63,232 nucleotides of DNA from Xanthobacteraceae bacterium (GCA_009694215.1 SHVN01000004.1:1-63232), one strand, 5' to 3'. Counted from the stretch's first letter, positions 8,581-17,955 are shown. Numbers and translations: made by a program. The notes: generated from the sequence alone by a model not told the origin.

Positions 8581-8924
8581 TTAGCGGCCGAAACCGGCGC
8601 CGCCGCCAAATCCGCCGCCGCCGCCATAGCCCCTGCCGCCACCGAAGCCGCCGCGGCCCGCTCCGCCCCGGCCGGCGCGCTCGGCGCCCGGTGCACCAGG
8701 CATGAGCTTCGGCTTCATCGGAATGAGGCCCTCGCGCCGGGCGCGTTTGCGGGCGAGCTTGCGGGCGCGGCGAACCGCCTCCGCCTTCTCGCGAGCCTTC
8801 TTTTCCGAGGGTTTTTCGTAGTGGCCGCGAAGCTTCATCTCGCGGAAGATGCATCGCGCTGCATCTTTTCCTTCAGCGCCTTGAGAGCCTAGTCGACGTT
8901 GTTGTCACGGACAAGAACCTGTAC
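8581..8924 (-). pseudogene. rpsU: 30S ribosomal protein S21 (rpsU), inactivated copy
   Basis: Read leftward from 8924, the sequence encodes [11 protein letters not shown], the S21 N-terminus, but the next codon (expected Gln) is TAG at 8891-8889. After [11 protein letters not shown] a single base is missing, and the frame resumes as [17 protein letters not shown], the rest of S21, ending in a Gly/Arg-rich tail ([14 protein letters not shown] and onward). The codon at the expected start is GTA. The 85-codon frame starting at ATG 8838 would lack the first ~29 residues. Alphaproteobacteria often carry extra rpsU copies, so this is probably a spare paralogue in decay. S21 normally sits at the 30S platform in translation initiation. 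Confidence 0.85.
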
Positions 8925-9060
8925 GCGTCGTTCCTTCTGAATGGAAGTCTGGTTGTAGGGTGCGCGGGAGGCCCAAAACAGCCCTCCGAGTCGGGCGAAA
9001 ATAGCAGAGTGGGGCTTAAGAGTCCATCAGGGGCTGGCTTTTGCCGCCGGCCGGGGAGGC

Positions 9061-10161
9061 CTATTCCGGCGTAGTTCCGCCGGGGGGCGGCTCGTCCATA
9101 TTGGGCGGGACGATGTGCTTGGCCGACGGCAGCGCCAGCCGCTCGAGCACCGCCATTTCCCGGAAGAAAGCCTTCATCGGCTTGGCTCTGGGGAAGCCGC
9201 CCCAGTGCGCCCCCGCCGGAACGTCGCGGATCACGGCCGAACGCGCTGCGAGCCAGGCCCCCTTGCCGACAGTGATGTGCGGCGCGATGCCGACGCCCGC
9301 CGCCAGCACGACGTTGTCCTCGATGGTGGCGCTGCCCGCCAGGCCCGATTGCGCAACGATGATGCAGTTCCTGCCGATGACCACGTTGTGGGCGACCTGC
9401 ACGAAATTATCGATCTTGGTGCCGGCTCCGACCACGGTGTCGCGGATGCCGCCGCGATCGACATTGGTCGAGGCGCCGATCTCCACGTCGTCCTCGATGA
9501 TGACGCGGCCGATCTGCGGCACTTTGACCTGCCCCTGGGGGCCGGACACGTAGCCGAAGCCGTCCTGGCCGATGTGGCAGCCGGGATGGATGATGACGCG
9601 GTCGCCGAGAATGGAATGGGTGATCGAGCTGTTCGGGCCGATGGTGCAATCGCGGCCGATCTTCACCTTCACGCCGATCACGGCGTTGGCGCTGATGATG
9701 GTGCCGGAGCCGATCTCAGCCTCCGCGCCGATCACGGCGCCGGGATCGACGGTGACGCCCTTTTCCAGCCGGGCGGTCGGATGCACGGTGGCGCCCGGCG
9801 CGATGCCGTCGCCGCCATAGGGCGAGCTCGGGCGAAGCGATGGGCGGTAGAATTCGCGCATCACCGCGACGAACGCCTTGTATGGCTCGCGCGAGCGCAG
9901 CACGTTGAGATGGCCGGGCGCCTGCGGCTCGAACCGCTCGGTGATGAGGATCGCGCCGGCGCGGGTCGCGGCCAGGTCGCCGGTGAACTTGAAGTTTTCC
10001 AGAAACGTCAGGTCGTCCGGCCCGGCGAGATCGATCGGGGCGATGTTCTTGATGCGGCGTCCGAGATCGGCGCCGGCGCGCGGCTCGGCTCCGGTCAGCG
10101 CGGCGATCTCGCCGATGGTCATGGTCGATTGGGTGCTGAAGAACTGCGGCTCGTCAGCCAT
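9061..10161 (-). CDS. lpxD: UDP-3-O-(3-hydroxyacyl)glucosamine N-acyltransferase (LpxD)
   Basis: A 366-residue enzyme of lipid A synthesis that N-acylates UDP-3-O-acylglucosamine. Residues ~15-100 form the uridine-binding N-domain. From about residue 115 there are left-handed beta-helix hexapeptide repeats (VDPGAVIGAEAEIGSG, VKIGRDCTIGPNS). The catalytic histidine lies in VQVAHNVVIGRN, followed by QSGLAGS, and the C-terminus is a helix. Length is near the family's usual ~340-360. It stands alone, away from the usual bamA-lpxD-fabZ-lpxA cluster, so it may be a second copy. Confidence 0.95.
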   Translation of the reverse strand: MADEPQFFSTQSTMTIGEIAALTGAEPRAGADLGRRIKNIAPIDLAGPDDLTFLENFKFTGDLAATRAGAILITERFEPQAPGHLNVLRSREPYKAFVAVMREFYRPSLRPSSPYGGDGIAPGATVHPTARLEKGVTVDPGAVIGAEAEIGSGTIISANAVIGVKVKIGRDCTIGPNSSITHSILGDRVIIHPGCHIGQDGFGYVSGPQGQVKVPQIGRVIIEDDVEIGASTNVDRGGIRDTVVGAGTKIDNFVQVAHNVVIGRNCIIVAQSGLAGSATIEDNVVLAAGVGIAPHITVGKGAWLAARSAVIRDVPAGAHWGGFPRAKPMKAFFREMAVLERLALPSAKHIVPPNMDEPPPGGTTPE

Positions 10162-10374
10162 GTCACGGTCCCCTGCCTGGGCTGCAACCGGCGGTGGCCG
10201 GCTGTGGATAAGTCTGCTGCCAATGATCGCGGTGCAGCGCCGGTCGGAGGGTGGGATTTCTCCTGGATCTGAATTCTCCGGCGTGCCTAACGGCCGGTGA
10301 ACGGCGCAGATTCACGACCGCCCTCGATGAAACCCCGGAATTTGGTGGATTGTGCCGGTTTTCCGGCCGCCCGC

Positions 10375-10677
10375 TCAAGCGATAATGTCGGGCGTCAGCT
10401 GGTCTTCGATCTGGATGATGCGGTCGCGCAGATGCAGCTTGCGTTTCTTCAGCCGCTGCACCTGCAGAAGGTCGGATCCGGACGAATTGTGCAGGGCCTC
10501 GATCGCGACGTCGAGATCGCGATGCTCCTGGCGCAACTGCCCGAGCTGCGTGCGTAATTCGCTTTCGTCTTCCTGCTTCATCGCTGCCGCTGCACGAAGG
10601 GCCTGATGGGCCACACTGGCGGAATCTCCGACCGCCGGCGCAGAACCTGAGATCAGCATAAACTCTTGAATTCCCAT
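10375..10677 (-). CDS. YdcH/DUF465 family protein
   Basis: A protein of up to 100 residues whose C-terminal two thirds match the DUF465 pattern: an acidic helix (DESELRTQLGQLRQEHRDLD), then LLQVQRLKKRKLHLRDRI and the ending PDIIA. It should form a short antiparallel coiled coil; function unknown. The start is uncertain: ATG 10677 adds a low-complexity N-terminus, ATG 10581 (MKQEDES) would give the more usual ~68-residue form. Neither has a clear ribosome binding site. A second DUF465 gene diverges from it at 10927. Confidence 0.78.
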   Translation of the reverse strand: MGIQEFMLISGSAPAVGDSASVAHQALRAAAAMKQEDESELRTQLGQLRQEHRDLDVAIEALHNSSGSDLLQVQRLKKRKLHLRDRIIQIEDQLTPDIIA

Positions 10678-10926
10678 AGATTTCGCGGCTCACGCTCGGA
10701 CAAGGCGGGCGCCCGCCGCGATCGTGTCCGCAGCCGGCGCTTTCCATACAGGTAGGCAATTATCGCCGGTTCCTCAAGGCCTGTTCCAGCAGCTTCCGGT
10801 GGCATCGGCCAAAGGAAAGCGGGGATTTCTGCGCTGCACAAGGATCGATAATCGACTTGGCGTGGGCCTCGTGGCAGACTGCGCAAGTCAGGGGTGTTCG
10901 GCGAACTGTATCAGGAGCCGCTCCAC

Positions 10927-11112
10927 ATGACCATGCATGCGCATCTTTCGGAACTTGAACGGAAGCACCGGGCGCTCGAGGACAAAATCGCAGACGCGAT
11001 GACCCATCCTTCGACCGACTGGCTCAAGATTGCTGAATTGAAGCGTCGCAAGTTGCTGGTAAAGGACGAGATCGAACGGCTTCGGGTTGGGGATCCAGTC
11101 AGTCTGCACTGA
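10927..11112 (+). CDS. small YdcH/DUF465 family protein
   Basis: A 61-residue helical protein (MTMHAHLSELERKHRALED, then KIAELKRRKLLVKDEIERL) of the DUF465 type, predicted to form a coiled-coil hairpin. Function unknown. CAGGAG upstream of the ATG at 10927 is a good ribosome binding site and decides the start. It is the second DUF465 gene within 600 bases, on the opposite strand from the first. Confidence 0.82.
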   Translation: MTMHAHLSELERKHRALEDKIADAMTHPSTDWLKIAELKRRKLLVKDEIERLRVGDPVSLH

Positions 11113-11223
11113 AGCATCCGGTCTTTAGTTTCTCGAAATAGACCGCCGGCTCTTCGCAGAGGGGCCGGCGGTGCTATTTTGTCAAAACCAATAACGAGAC
11201 AAAAGCGAATACGGGAGAATGTC

Positions 11224-12210
11224 ATGGGCAGGCGCGTGTCTTGGATGACGGCACTCGGGATTCTGGTATGCGGTCTGCTCGGCGCGGCACAGCCTGCCGC
11301 GGCGCAGGGCGATTATCCGAACAAGACCGTGACCCTGGTTGTGCCCTATCCGCCCGGCGGCGGCGTTGATGTGCTGGCGCGGGTCGTCGCCGAAAAGCTC
11401 TCAGGCGTGCTCGGCCAGCAGGTTATCGTCGACAACCGCGTCGGCGGCTCGGGCCTTGTCGGCACCCGCGCGGCGATCCGCAGTGCGCCCGACGGCTACA
11501 CGCTGTTTCTCGGCCACACCGGTTCGATCTCGATCAACCCGAGCCTCTACGCCAACTCCGGGTTCGATCCGCGCAAGGACTTCACCGCGATCGGCCTGTT
11601 CGCCTCGATGCCGGTCGCGCTGCTCGCGCATCCGACGTTTGCGCCCAAGACCATCGGTGAAGTGGTCGAGTTCGCCAAGAAGGAGGGCGGCAAGATGAAC
11701 ATCGGCACGTCGGCGGTCGGCACCGGCGGCTATCTCTCGGCCGAACTGTTCAAGTCGATCACCGGCGTGCAGGCGACCATCGTGCCCTACAAGGGCACCG
11801 CGCAGCTGATGAACGATCTGCTCGGCGGCCATGTGCCGATCGCGTTCGGCGTGCTGCCGCCGGCGATGGGCAATCTCGCCGCCGGCACGCTGCGCGGCAT
11901 CGCCACGCTCGACCGCCAGCGCTTCAGCATGCTGCCGAACATCCCAACCTCGCATGAGTCGGGGCTGCCGGGCTTCGAGTCGGTGCTGCATTACGGCCTC
12001 CTCGGCCCCGCTGGCTTGCCGCGGCCGATCGTGCTCAAGCTCAACGCGGCGATGAAATCGATCGCCACGACCGACGAGGTAAAGAAGCGGATCAACAACG
12101 AGGGCGGCGATCCGCTGACCTCGACGCCCGAGGAATATGCGGCTGACATCGACCAGGAAGAGCGCAAGTGGAGCGCGCTCATCAAGAAGCTCAATCTGAA
12201 GGTGGAGTGA
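11224..12210 (+). CDS. Bug-family solute receptor, tandem copy 1
   Basis: A 328-residue secreted receptor with a Sec signal (helix around TALGILVCGLLGAAQ, cut after AAAQ). It shows the Bug hallmarks: DYPNKTVTLVVPYPPGGGVD, a GQQVIVDNRVGGSG strand, SAPDGYTLFLG, the VPYKGT ligand loop, and a C-terminal PEEYAADI helix. These periplasmic proteins bind carboxylates or other small metabolites for tripartite transporters, but the ligand is not readable. GGGAGAA ahead of the ATG supports the start. Two more copies follow at once on the same strand. Confidence 0.93.
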   Translation: MGRRVSWMTALGILVCGLLGAAQPAAAQGDYPNKTVTLVVPYPPGGGVDVLARVVAEKLSGVLGQQVIVDNRVGGSGLVGTRAAIRSAPDGYTLFLGHTGSISINPSLYANSGFDPRKDFTAIGLFASMPVALLAHPTFAPKTIGEVVEFAKKEGGKMNIGTSAVGTGGYLSAELFKSITGVQATIVPYKGTAQLMNDLLGGHVPIAFGVLPPAMGNLAAGTLRGIATLDRQRFSMLPNIPTSHESGLPGFESVLHYGLLGPAGLPRPIVLKLNAAMKSIATTDEVKKRINNEGGDPLTSTPEEYAADIDQEERKWSALIKKLNLKVE

Positions 12211-13178
12211 TGCGGCCGGTTTCAGCGTTCACCGCGGCGCTGCTCGGCGCGGCCTTCGCCTGCGGGGCGGCGTCCGCCCAGGACTATCCCACCAAGCCGA
12301 TCACGCTGGTGGTGCCGTTCCCGGCCGGCGGCGGCAACGACGCGCTCGCCCGCATCGTCGCCGAGAAGATGAGCCGCACGCTCGGCCAGCAGGTCGTGGT
12401 CGAGAACCGCGGCGGCGCCGGCGGTACCATTGCCACCCGCGCGGTCGCCAGGGCCACGCCGGACGGCTACACGATCCTGCTGTCCTACACCGGCACGTTC
12501 GCCGTCAATCCGAGCCTCTATCCCAACGCCGGCTATGATCCGCGCAAGGATTTTGCGCCGATCGGCCAGATCGCTTCGCTGCCGAGCGTGCTGGTGGTCA
12601 ACCCTTTGTTGCCGGTGCGCTCGACGACCGAACTGATTGCCTATGCCAAGGCCAACCCAGGCAAGATCAATTACGCCTTCGTCCCGAGCACGATCGGTCA
12701 CATCACGACGGAACTGTTCGCCCAGACCGCGGGTATCGAACTCACCAAGATCCCCTACAAGGGCAATGGCGAGGCGCTGGGCAATCTGATCGGCAACCAC
12801 GTCTCGATGATGTTCCTCTCGATCGTGCCGATCATCGGCAACGTCAAGGCAGGCACATTGCGTGCGCTGGCTGTGACGAGCGCCCAGTCGCCGGCGCTGC
12901 TGCCCGACGTGCCGCCGATTTCCAAATCCGGGCTGCCGGGCTTCTCGGCTGAGATCAACTACGGGCTCGCGGCGCCGACGGGAACGCTGCGCCCGATCGT
13001 CGAGCGGCTGAACAAGGAGCTGCGCGCGGCGCTTGCGGCCGAGGACGTGCGTGCGAGACTTGCGGGCGATGGCGCGCTGCCGGTGCCGGGCACTGCGGAC
13101 GAATACGCAACATTGATCGACGCCGATGAGAAGAAATGGGCGCCGATTGTCAAAGGTCTCAACCTGAAAATCGAGTAG
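12210..13178 (+). CDS. Bug-family solute receptor, tandem copy 2
   Basis: A 322-residue receptor with signal peptide (helix TAALLGAAFACGAASA) and the same motifs as its neighbours: DYPTKPITLVVPFPAGGGND, GQQVVVENRGGAGG, TPDGYTILLSYTG, IPYKGNGEA. Its ATG overlaps the stop of copy 1 (TGATG), so translation is coupled. The loops that line the Bug ligand cleft differ from copies 1 and 3 (for example FVPSTIGHI in place of GTSAVGTGG), suggesting a different ligand. Confidence 0.93.
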   Translation: MRPVSAFTAALLGAAFACGAASAQDYPTKPITLVVPFPAGGGNDALARIVAEKMSRTLGQQVVVENRGGAGGTIATRAVARATPDGYTILLSYTGTFAVNPSLYPNAGYDPRKDFAPIGQIASLPSVLVVNPLLPVRSTTELIAYAKANPGKINYAFVPSTIGHITTELFAQTAGIELTKIPYKGNGEALGNLIGNHVSMMFLSIVPIIGNVKAGTLRALAVTSAQSPALLPDVPPISKSGLPGFSAEINYGLAAPTGTLRPIVERLNKELRAALAAEDVRARLAGDGALPVPGTADEYATLIDADEKKWAPIVKGLNLKIE

Positions 13179-13183
13179 CGCAA

Positions 13184-14158
13184 ATGCTTCGTGTGATTGC
13201 CTCTCTGCTGTCCGCGCTCATGCTTGCGTTCGGAGTTCCTTCGCCCGCCTCCGCGCAGGACTATCCCACCAGGCCGATTACGCTGATCGTGCCGTTCCCC
13301 GCGGGCGGCGGCGTCGATGTGATCGGGCGCATCGTCGCCGATAAGCTCGCCGCCGATCTCGGCCAGCCGGTGATCATCGACAACCGCGGCGGCGCGGCCG
13401 GCGTGATCGGCACGCGCGTCGTCGCGCGCTCGGCGCCCGACGGCTACACGCTGGTGATGGCGACGTCGGGCTCGATCGCGATCAATCCCAATCTCTACGC
13501 CAATCCCGGCTATCAGACGCTCAGGGATCTCAGCCCCATCGGGCTCATCTCCTCGACGCCGATCGTGCTGATGGCGCATCCGTCCGCGCCGGAGAACTCG
13601 CTCGCCGACGTGATCGCCGCGGCCAAGCGCGCGCCCGGCGCGCTCAACATCGGCACGCCGCCGCCCGGCACCAGCGCCTATCTCGGCGCCGAGCTGTTCA
13701 AGTCGCTGGCCGGCGTCGACATCACCATCGTCACCTATCGCGGCACAGGTCCGCTCACCACCGATCTGCTCGGCGGCCACGTCAAGCTCGCCCTCAACGT
13801 GCTGGCGCCGGCGATGACCAGCCTCAAGGCCGGCAGCTTGAAGGCCCTGGCGGTGCTGGCGCCGAAGCGGTCGAGCCATCTGCCGGACGTGCCGACCTCT
13901 GCGGAAGCAGGACTTCCGGGTTTTGAGTCGGGGCTCAATTACGGCCTGCTCGCTCCCGCTGGCACGCCGCGGCCGATCGTCGAGCGGCTCAACCGCGCGC
14001 TTCGCGCCGGCATCGACACGCCCGAGGTGCGGGTGCGGATCGACGCCGACGGCGGCGATCCGATGCCGTCGACGCCGGAGGAATACACCAAGGACATCGA
14101 ACGCGAGGACGGGCGTTGGGGCGCGCTGATCCGCAAGCTCAATCTGAAGGTGGAGTGA
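13184..14158 (+). CDS. Bug-family solute receptor, tandem copy 3
   Basis: A 324-residue receptor with signal peptide (ASLLSALMLAFGVPSPAS, cut after ASAQ) and Bug motifs DYPTRPITLIVPFPAGGGVD, GQPVIIDNRGGAAG, SAPDGYTLVMATSG and VTYRGTGPL. It starts 5 bases after copy 2. Its C-terminus (IRKLNLKVE) is close to that of copy 1 (IKKLNLKVE), so copies 1 and 3 look like the closer pair. No transporter membrane genes are in reach, so it must work with a remote TctAB or serve sensing. Confidence 0.93.
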   Translation: MLRVIASLLSALMLAFGVPSPASAQDYPTRPITLIVPFPAGGGVDVIGRIVADKLAADLGQPVIIDNRGGAAGVIGTRVVARSAPDGYTLVMATSGSIAINPNLYANPGYQTLRDLSPIGLISSTPIVLMAHPSAPENSLADVIAAAKRAPGALNIGTPPPGTSAYLGAELFKSLAGVDITIVTYRGTGPLTTDLLGGHVKLALNVLAPAMTSLKAGSLKALAVLAPKRSSHLPDVPTSAEAGLPGFESGLNYGLLAPAGTPRPIVERLNRALRAGIDTPEVRVRIDADGGDPMPSTPEEYTKDIEREDGRWGALIRKLNLKVE

Positions 14159-14187
14159 CGTTGAATATGCAACGCGCTCGGCGCGCT

Positions 14188-14211
14188 CCCTCCCCCGCCT
14201 GCGGGGGAGGG
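14188..14211. repeat. perfect GC-rich palindrome (intergenic repeat family D)
   Basis: Arms CCCTCCCCCGC and GCGGGGGAGGG are separated by two bases, in the gap between the convergent Bug copy 3 and histidine kinase genes. A related hairpin, with CCCTCTC arms, lies at 37225-37254 between two other convergent genes. Such palindromes are common in this bacterial group and probably double as transcription ends. Confidence 0.7.
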
Positions 14212-14239
14212 CCGGGGAGGGGAATGGCGCAGGCGCGGC

Positions 14240-16263
14240 CTAATGCCGATCCAGGACCATTCGCAGCATTTCCGCTAGCTCCTGCCGCCGGAACGGTTTG
14301 TTCAAGAGCTTGAGGTCGGGATCGAGCCGGCTGGGGCTGACGGCCGCGTTCTCGGTATAGCCGGACGTGTAGAGCACCTTCAGCCCCGGCCGCGTGCGCA
14401 CGGCCTCTTCGGCGAGCTGGGGCCGAACATGCCGCCTGACATCACCACGTCCGTGAACAGCAGGTCGATGTGGCCCGGTTGCCGCAATATCTCCAGCGCC
14501 GCCGACCCGCCACTTGCCAGGATGACGCGGTAGCCAAGTTCCTTCAATTCCCTTTCCACGTAGGGGCGCACCATGTCGTCGTCCTCGACGACAAGAATGG
14601 TCTCGCTGCCGCCGGGCGCGGCGATCCGGCCGCGCGACGGCTCCTCGGCCGGCAGCGTCGCACTAGCGCGCGGCAGATAGAGTTCTACGACCGTGCCGTG
14701 TCCCTGCTCGGAATAGATTTTCATCGACCCGCCGGATTGCTTCACAAATCCATACGCCATGCTCAGGCCGAGGCCGGTGCCCTTGCCCACCTCCTTGGTG
14801 GTGAAGAACGGCTCGAATGCCCGTGCGACGACGTCGCTGGTCATGCCGATGCCGGTGTCGGTCACCGCGACCATGACATAGTCGCCGGGCCAGACCTCCA
14901 CGTTGTGTTCCGTGTAACCCTTGTCGAGCGGCGCGTTGCGGGTCTCCAATGCCAGGCGGCCGCCTTCGGGCATCGCGTCGCGCGCGTTGAGCACCAGATT
15001 GAGAATAGCCGACTCCAGTTGCGCCGGGTCGATGGTTGCCGGCCACACATCGCGTCCCGGCACGGACTTGAATTCGATCTTCGTGCCCAAAGCCCGCCGC
15101 AACATGACCTCCATGCCTGCGATCAGCCGGCCGACGTCGATGTTCTTCGGCGTCAAAGGCTGCTTGCGTGAGAATGCGAGCAGACTCTTCGTCAATTCCG
15201 CGCCGCGCTCGGCCGCCGCAACCGTGCCGTCGGCAAAATTGCGCAACTCCGGGTTTGCCGACAGTTGCTCGGCTAGATGCTCTGCGTTGCCCAGGATGAC
15301 CGTCAGCAGATTGTTGAAGTCATGGGCGAGGCCGCCGGTGAGTTGACCCAGGGCCTCCATCTTCTGGGATTGTCGGAGCTTCTGGTTGAGATCGTCGATT
15401 GACATGCGTTGCCGTTCGAGCGACTCGGCGGTGCCGTTCAGCACCGTCATCAGGCCGCCCAGTTCGCCGCCCGGATAGGGTGGAGCAATGCGCACGCTCA
15501 GGTCGCCCAACCCGAGCCTGGTTGCCATCGCCGCGAGGCGTCCGACCGGGCGCCGGATGCCGATGTCCGCCAGCGTCCATACGCCTGCGAAAAGCAGCAG
15601 TAACACCGCGGCGAGGATCGTCATGTCTTTACCCAGGCGGCGGTTGGCGGCAGCGACCAGATCGTCCTTGGATCGCCCGACCATGAAGTAGATCCCGGCA
15701 TCTCGGGCGGCGGGCGAACTGGCGATAGCCCAAACCTGCGTCCGGCCGTCGCTGCCCGTCACTTCGCCGACGCGTCCGCCATTCGGAGCGGTGGCAAGCT
15801 GGAACAGGTCCGTATTCGCGATCGAGGCGCCCGCCTGCTTGAACCAGGGATTGCTCGTCGAGGGACGAACGAGGACCGTGCCTTTCTTGTCGACGATCAG
15901 AACCGCCGTGTCTCGCGAAAGCCGCTCGTTGTGATAGTCCGCAAAGGTCTGAAGGCTGAGCGACGCCAGCAAGACATACTTGAGTTGCGCGATCTCCGAG
16001 CGCACGGGATAGGCGATCTGCAGCACCGATATCCCCGTCAGCCGGCCGAACACCGGCTCGAGCGTCACGGCGTCGTTCGTGCTCAGCGCTTTCTTGAAAT
16101 AGTCCCGATTCCTGAGATCGAGGGTGCGGCTGGTCTGCAATGAATCGCAGAACAGGCTTCCGTTCGGGTCGATCGTCAGTATGCCGGTGTATTGCGGATA
16201 TTCCTGGAAAACGGCGGAAAGGAATGCCGAGCACACCGCTCTGTCGCGAGTGTCGAGAGGCAA
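14240..16263 (-). pseudogene. hybrid histidine kinase, truncated at 5' end and frameshifted in receiver
   Basis: The open frame begins inside a Cache-type sensor domain (QYTGILTIDPNGSLFCDSL) with no first membrane helix. It continues with the second helix (MTILAAVLLLLFAGVWTL), HAMP, HisKA ([14 protein letters not shown], His present), and HATPase with N, G1 and G2 boxes (LNLVLNARDAM, VTDTGIGM, GKGTGLGLSMAYG). A receiver domain follows (VVEDDDMVRP, phospho-Asp in LLFTDVVMSGG). One G is missing from the run at 14419-14422; the other frame then supplies the receiver end (LKVLYTSGYTENA, LNKPFRRQEL) down to TAG at 14240. Upstream of 16263 a TGA and a palindromic repeat replace the expected N-terminus; the only start is TTG. 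Likely inactive. Confidence 0.8.
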
Positions 16264-16279
16264 CCAGGACTTCTCGCCG

Positions 16280-16326
16280 CCTCATCCTGAGGATCGATCC
16301 GAGGGATCGCGTTTCGAAGGATGAGG
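16280..16326. repeat. palindromic intergenic repeat, family B
   Basis: A 47-nt element with outer arms CCTCATCCT and AGGATGAGG and an inner GATC-rich core. Sequences of this pattern are dispersed in many Bradyrhizobiaceae genomes. Here it abuts the broken 5' end of the histidine kinase gene, where the missing N-terminal codons should be. Confidence 0.8.
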
Positions 16327-16376
16327 CAGGGAGAGGCCGAGGCAGGGAGAGCCAGGGCGATGGCCGCGCTGCTCTC

Positions 16377-17408
16377 TCAATCCGGCCGGATTGCCTTGCG
16401 GGCGCGGTCGACGATCGCCGGCGGCGTTGCGTAGAGCTTGCCCACCACCTCCTGCACCTTGGCGCCGGACAGGGGCTCGATGTCGACGCTCAGCTTCGCC
16501 GCGTCGGCGAGGAAAGCCGCATCGGCCACGGTCCTGTCGAACGCCGCCCGCAGCACGTCGAGCAAGGCCTGCGGCGTGTCCGGCGGCGCGATGTAGGAGC
16601 GGTGGAACACCGTCTGGCTGATGATCAGCTCCACCACCTTGCGGTCGTCGTCGTTTTTGACGAACTGGAACACGCTCGGCACGCCCATCTTGGTCAATTC
16701 GGGATGCGGATCGAGGCTGACCTGCAGCAGCACGTTGGCCTTGTTGTCGCGCAGCCAGTCCGGCTTCTGCGACTTGAAGCTCGACCAGTCCCAGCCGCAC
16801 AGGCCGTCGATCTCGCCGCGCTCCATGGCAAGCGCCATCTCCGCGGTGCCGCGATAGCCCGGCACGATGTCGAACAGCGCGCCGGAGGTGTGCTTGTGCA
16901 GGTAGCCGTATTCGAAGGTGGAATCGTTCGGCGCGCTGCCGCCGAATTTAGCCTTCACCTTCTGCGCGTCCTCGAACTTCGAAATCTTGCCGCCCTTCAT
17001 CGTCACGCAGACGCGGGTGCCGCTGTTGGCGGTTCCGACGTAGCGGACCTTGGTCGGATCGAACAGCGGCGCGGTGCGGTCATCGAGCAGCGGGCCCATG
17101 ATCGCGCCCGGCATGATGCCGGCGATCGAGGTGCCGTCCTTCGGCGCGATGGTGGAGACGTATTGCGCGGCCTTGGCGGAGCCCGCGCCCGGCATGTTCT
17201 TGACCACGATGGTGGGCTCGCCCGGGATGTTGCGGCCGAGATGGCGCGCCACCACACGCGCATAGATGTCGTAGCCGCCGCCGGGCGGCGCGCCGACGAT
17301 CAGCTCGATGGTCTTGCCGGCATAGCTCTGGGCCAGCGACGGCGTGGCGGTCAGCGAGGCGGCGAGCGCCAGATACAGCGCGCAGAGCCTGGGTCTCGGA
17401 ACGGGCAT
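16377..17408 (-). CDS. Bug-family-like solute receptor, divergent subgroup
   Basis: A 343-residue secreted protein. After a Sec signal (ALYLALAASLTATPSLAQ) it shows Bug-like YAGKTIELIVGAPPGGGYD and VKNMPGAGSAKAAQYV, but the middle differs from classical Bug proteins (YVGTANSGTRVCV, GYRGTAEMALAMERGEIDG, CGWDWSSFKSQ). This matches a subgroup usually annotated as tripartite tricarboxylate receptor-like. The ligand is unknown. The ATG at 17408 has GGGGAGA upstream; an in-frame TTG at 17423 is weaker. It is leftward, upstream of the decayed histidine kinase. Confidence 0.85.
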   Translation of the reverse strand: MPVPRPRLCALYLALAASLTATPSLAQSYAGKTIELIVGAPPGGGYDIYARVVARHLGRNIPGEPTIVVKNMPGAGSAKAAQYVSTIAPKDGTSIAGIMPGAIMGPLLDDRTAPLFDPTKVRYVGTANSGTRVCVTMKGGKISKFEDAQKVKAKFGGSAPNDSTFEYGYLHKHTSGALFDIVPGYRGTAEMALAMERGEIDGLCGWDWSSFKSQKPDWLRDNKANVLLQVSLDPHPELTKMGVPSVFQFVKNDDDRKVVELIISQTVFHRSYIAPPDTPQALLDVLRAAFDRTVADAAFLADAAKLSVDIEPLSGAKVQEVVGKLYATPPAIVDRARKAIRPD

Positions 17409-17607
17409 CGGCGGTCTCCCCAAACGGCCCTAGTTTCCCCAAGGGCTTTTCGGGAAGGCTAGGTCAACCTCGGGCAGAGGACAATGTGGCGAAAACTGCC
17501 TGGAAAAAGGGCTGCCACCGTAATGCCTTGTTGACTGGCAAATCTGCCTGGGCGGGCACCTGCCACCCCGGCGTTGACGGGGGCGGGCTGGGATCGTAGG
17601 AGGGTTC

Positions 17608-17955
17608 ATGGGCTTTCGTCTGGCGCATGCTTGGTTTGGGGTCGCCGCCGCCGCTTGCGTGCTGGCGGCCCCCGCCGCGCATGCTTTCACCATTGAAAAC
17701 AAGGACTCGGCGGGCGCCTACGCTGTGCCCAAATTCGACATCGAGGAGCAGGCGAGGAACTTCCGCAAGAGCGGCTCCGATACCGCTTCGAGCGGCAAGA
17801 GCAGTTTCGATACGCCGGCCGGCAAGCTTGAGTTCGGCGTGGGGCAAGGCCCTCGTTCCAGTTTCGGAACCTTCGGCGGCTCGGGCTTCGGCCCCGCGCC
17901 GCGGAGCACGCGGCAGGACTTCGAGCGCATGGTGACGCCGGAGAATCTGCGTTAG
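17608..17955 (+). CDS. hypothetical secreted protein
   Basis: A 115-residue protein with a clear signal peptide (GVAAAACVLAAPAAHA, cut near residue 26) and a polar mature part rich in Gly, Ser and Phe (SFGTFGGSGFGPAPRS). It has no cysteine after the signal and no membrane helix. I do not recognise a family. GTAGGAGG before the ATG is a strong ribosome binding site, which supports a real gene. It ends 27 bases before the convergent acyl-CoA synthetase. Confidence 0.7.
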   Translation: MGFRLAHAWFGVAAAACVLAAPAAHAFTIENKDSAGAYAVPKFDIEEQARNFRKSGSDTASSGKSSFDTPAGKLEFGVGQGPRSSFGTFGGSGFGPAPRSTRQDFERMVTPENLR

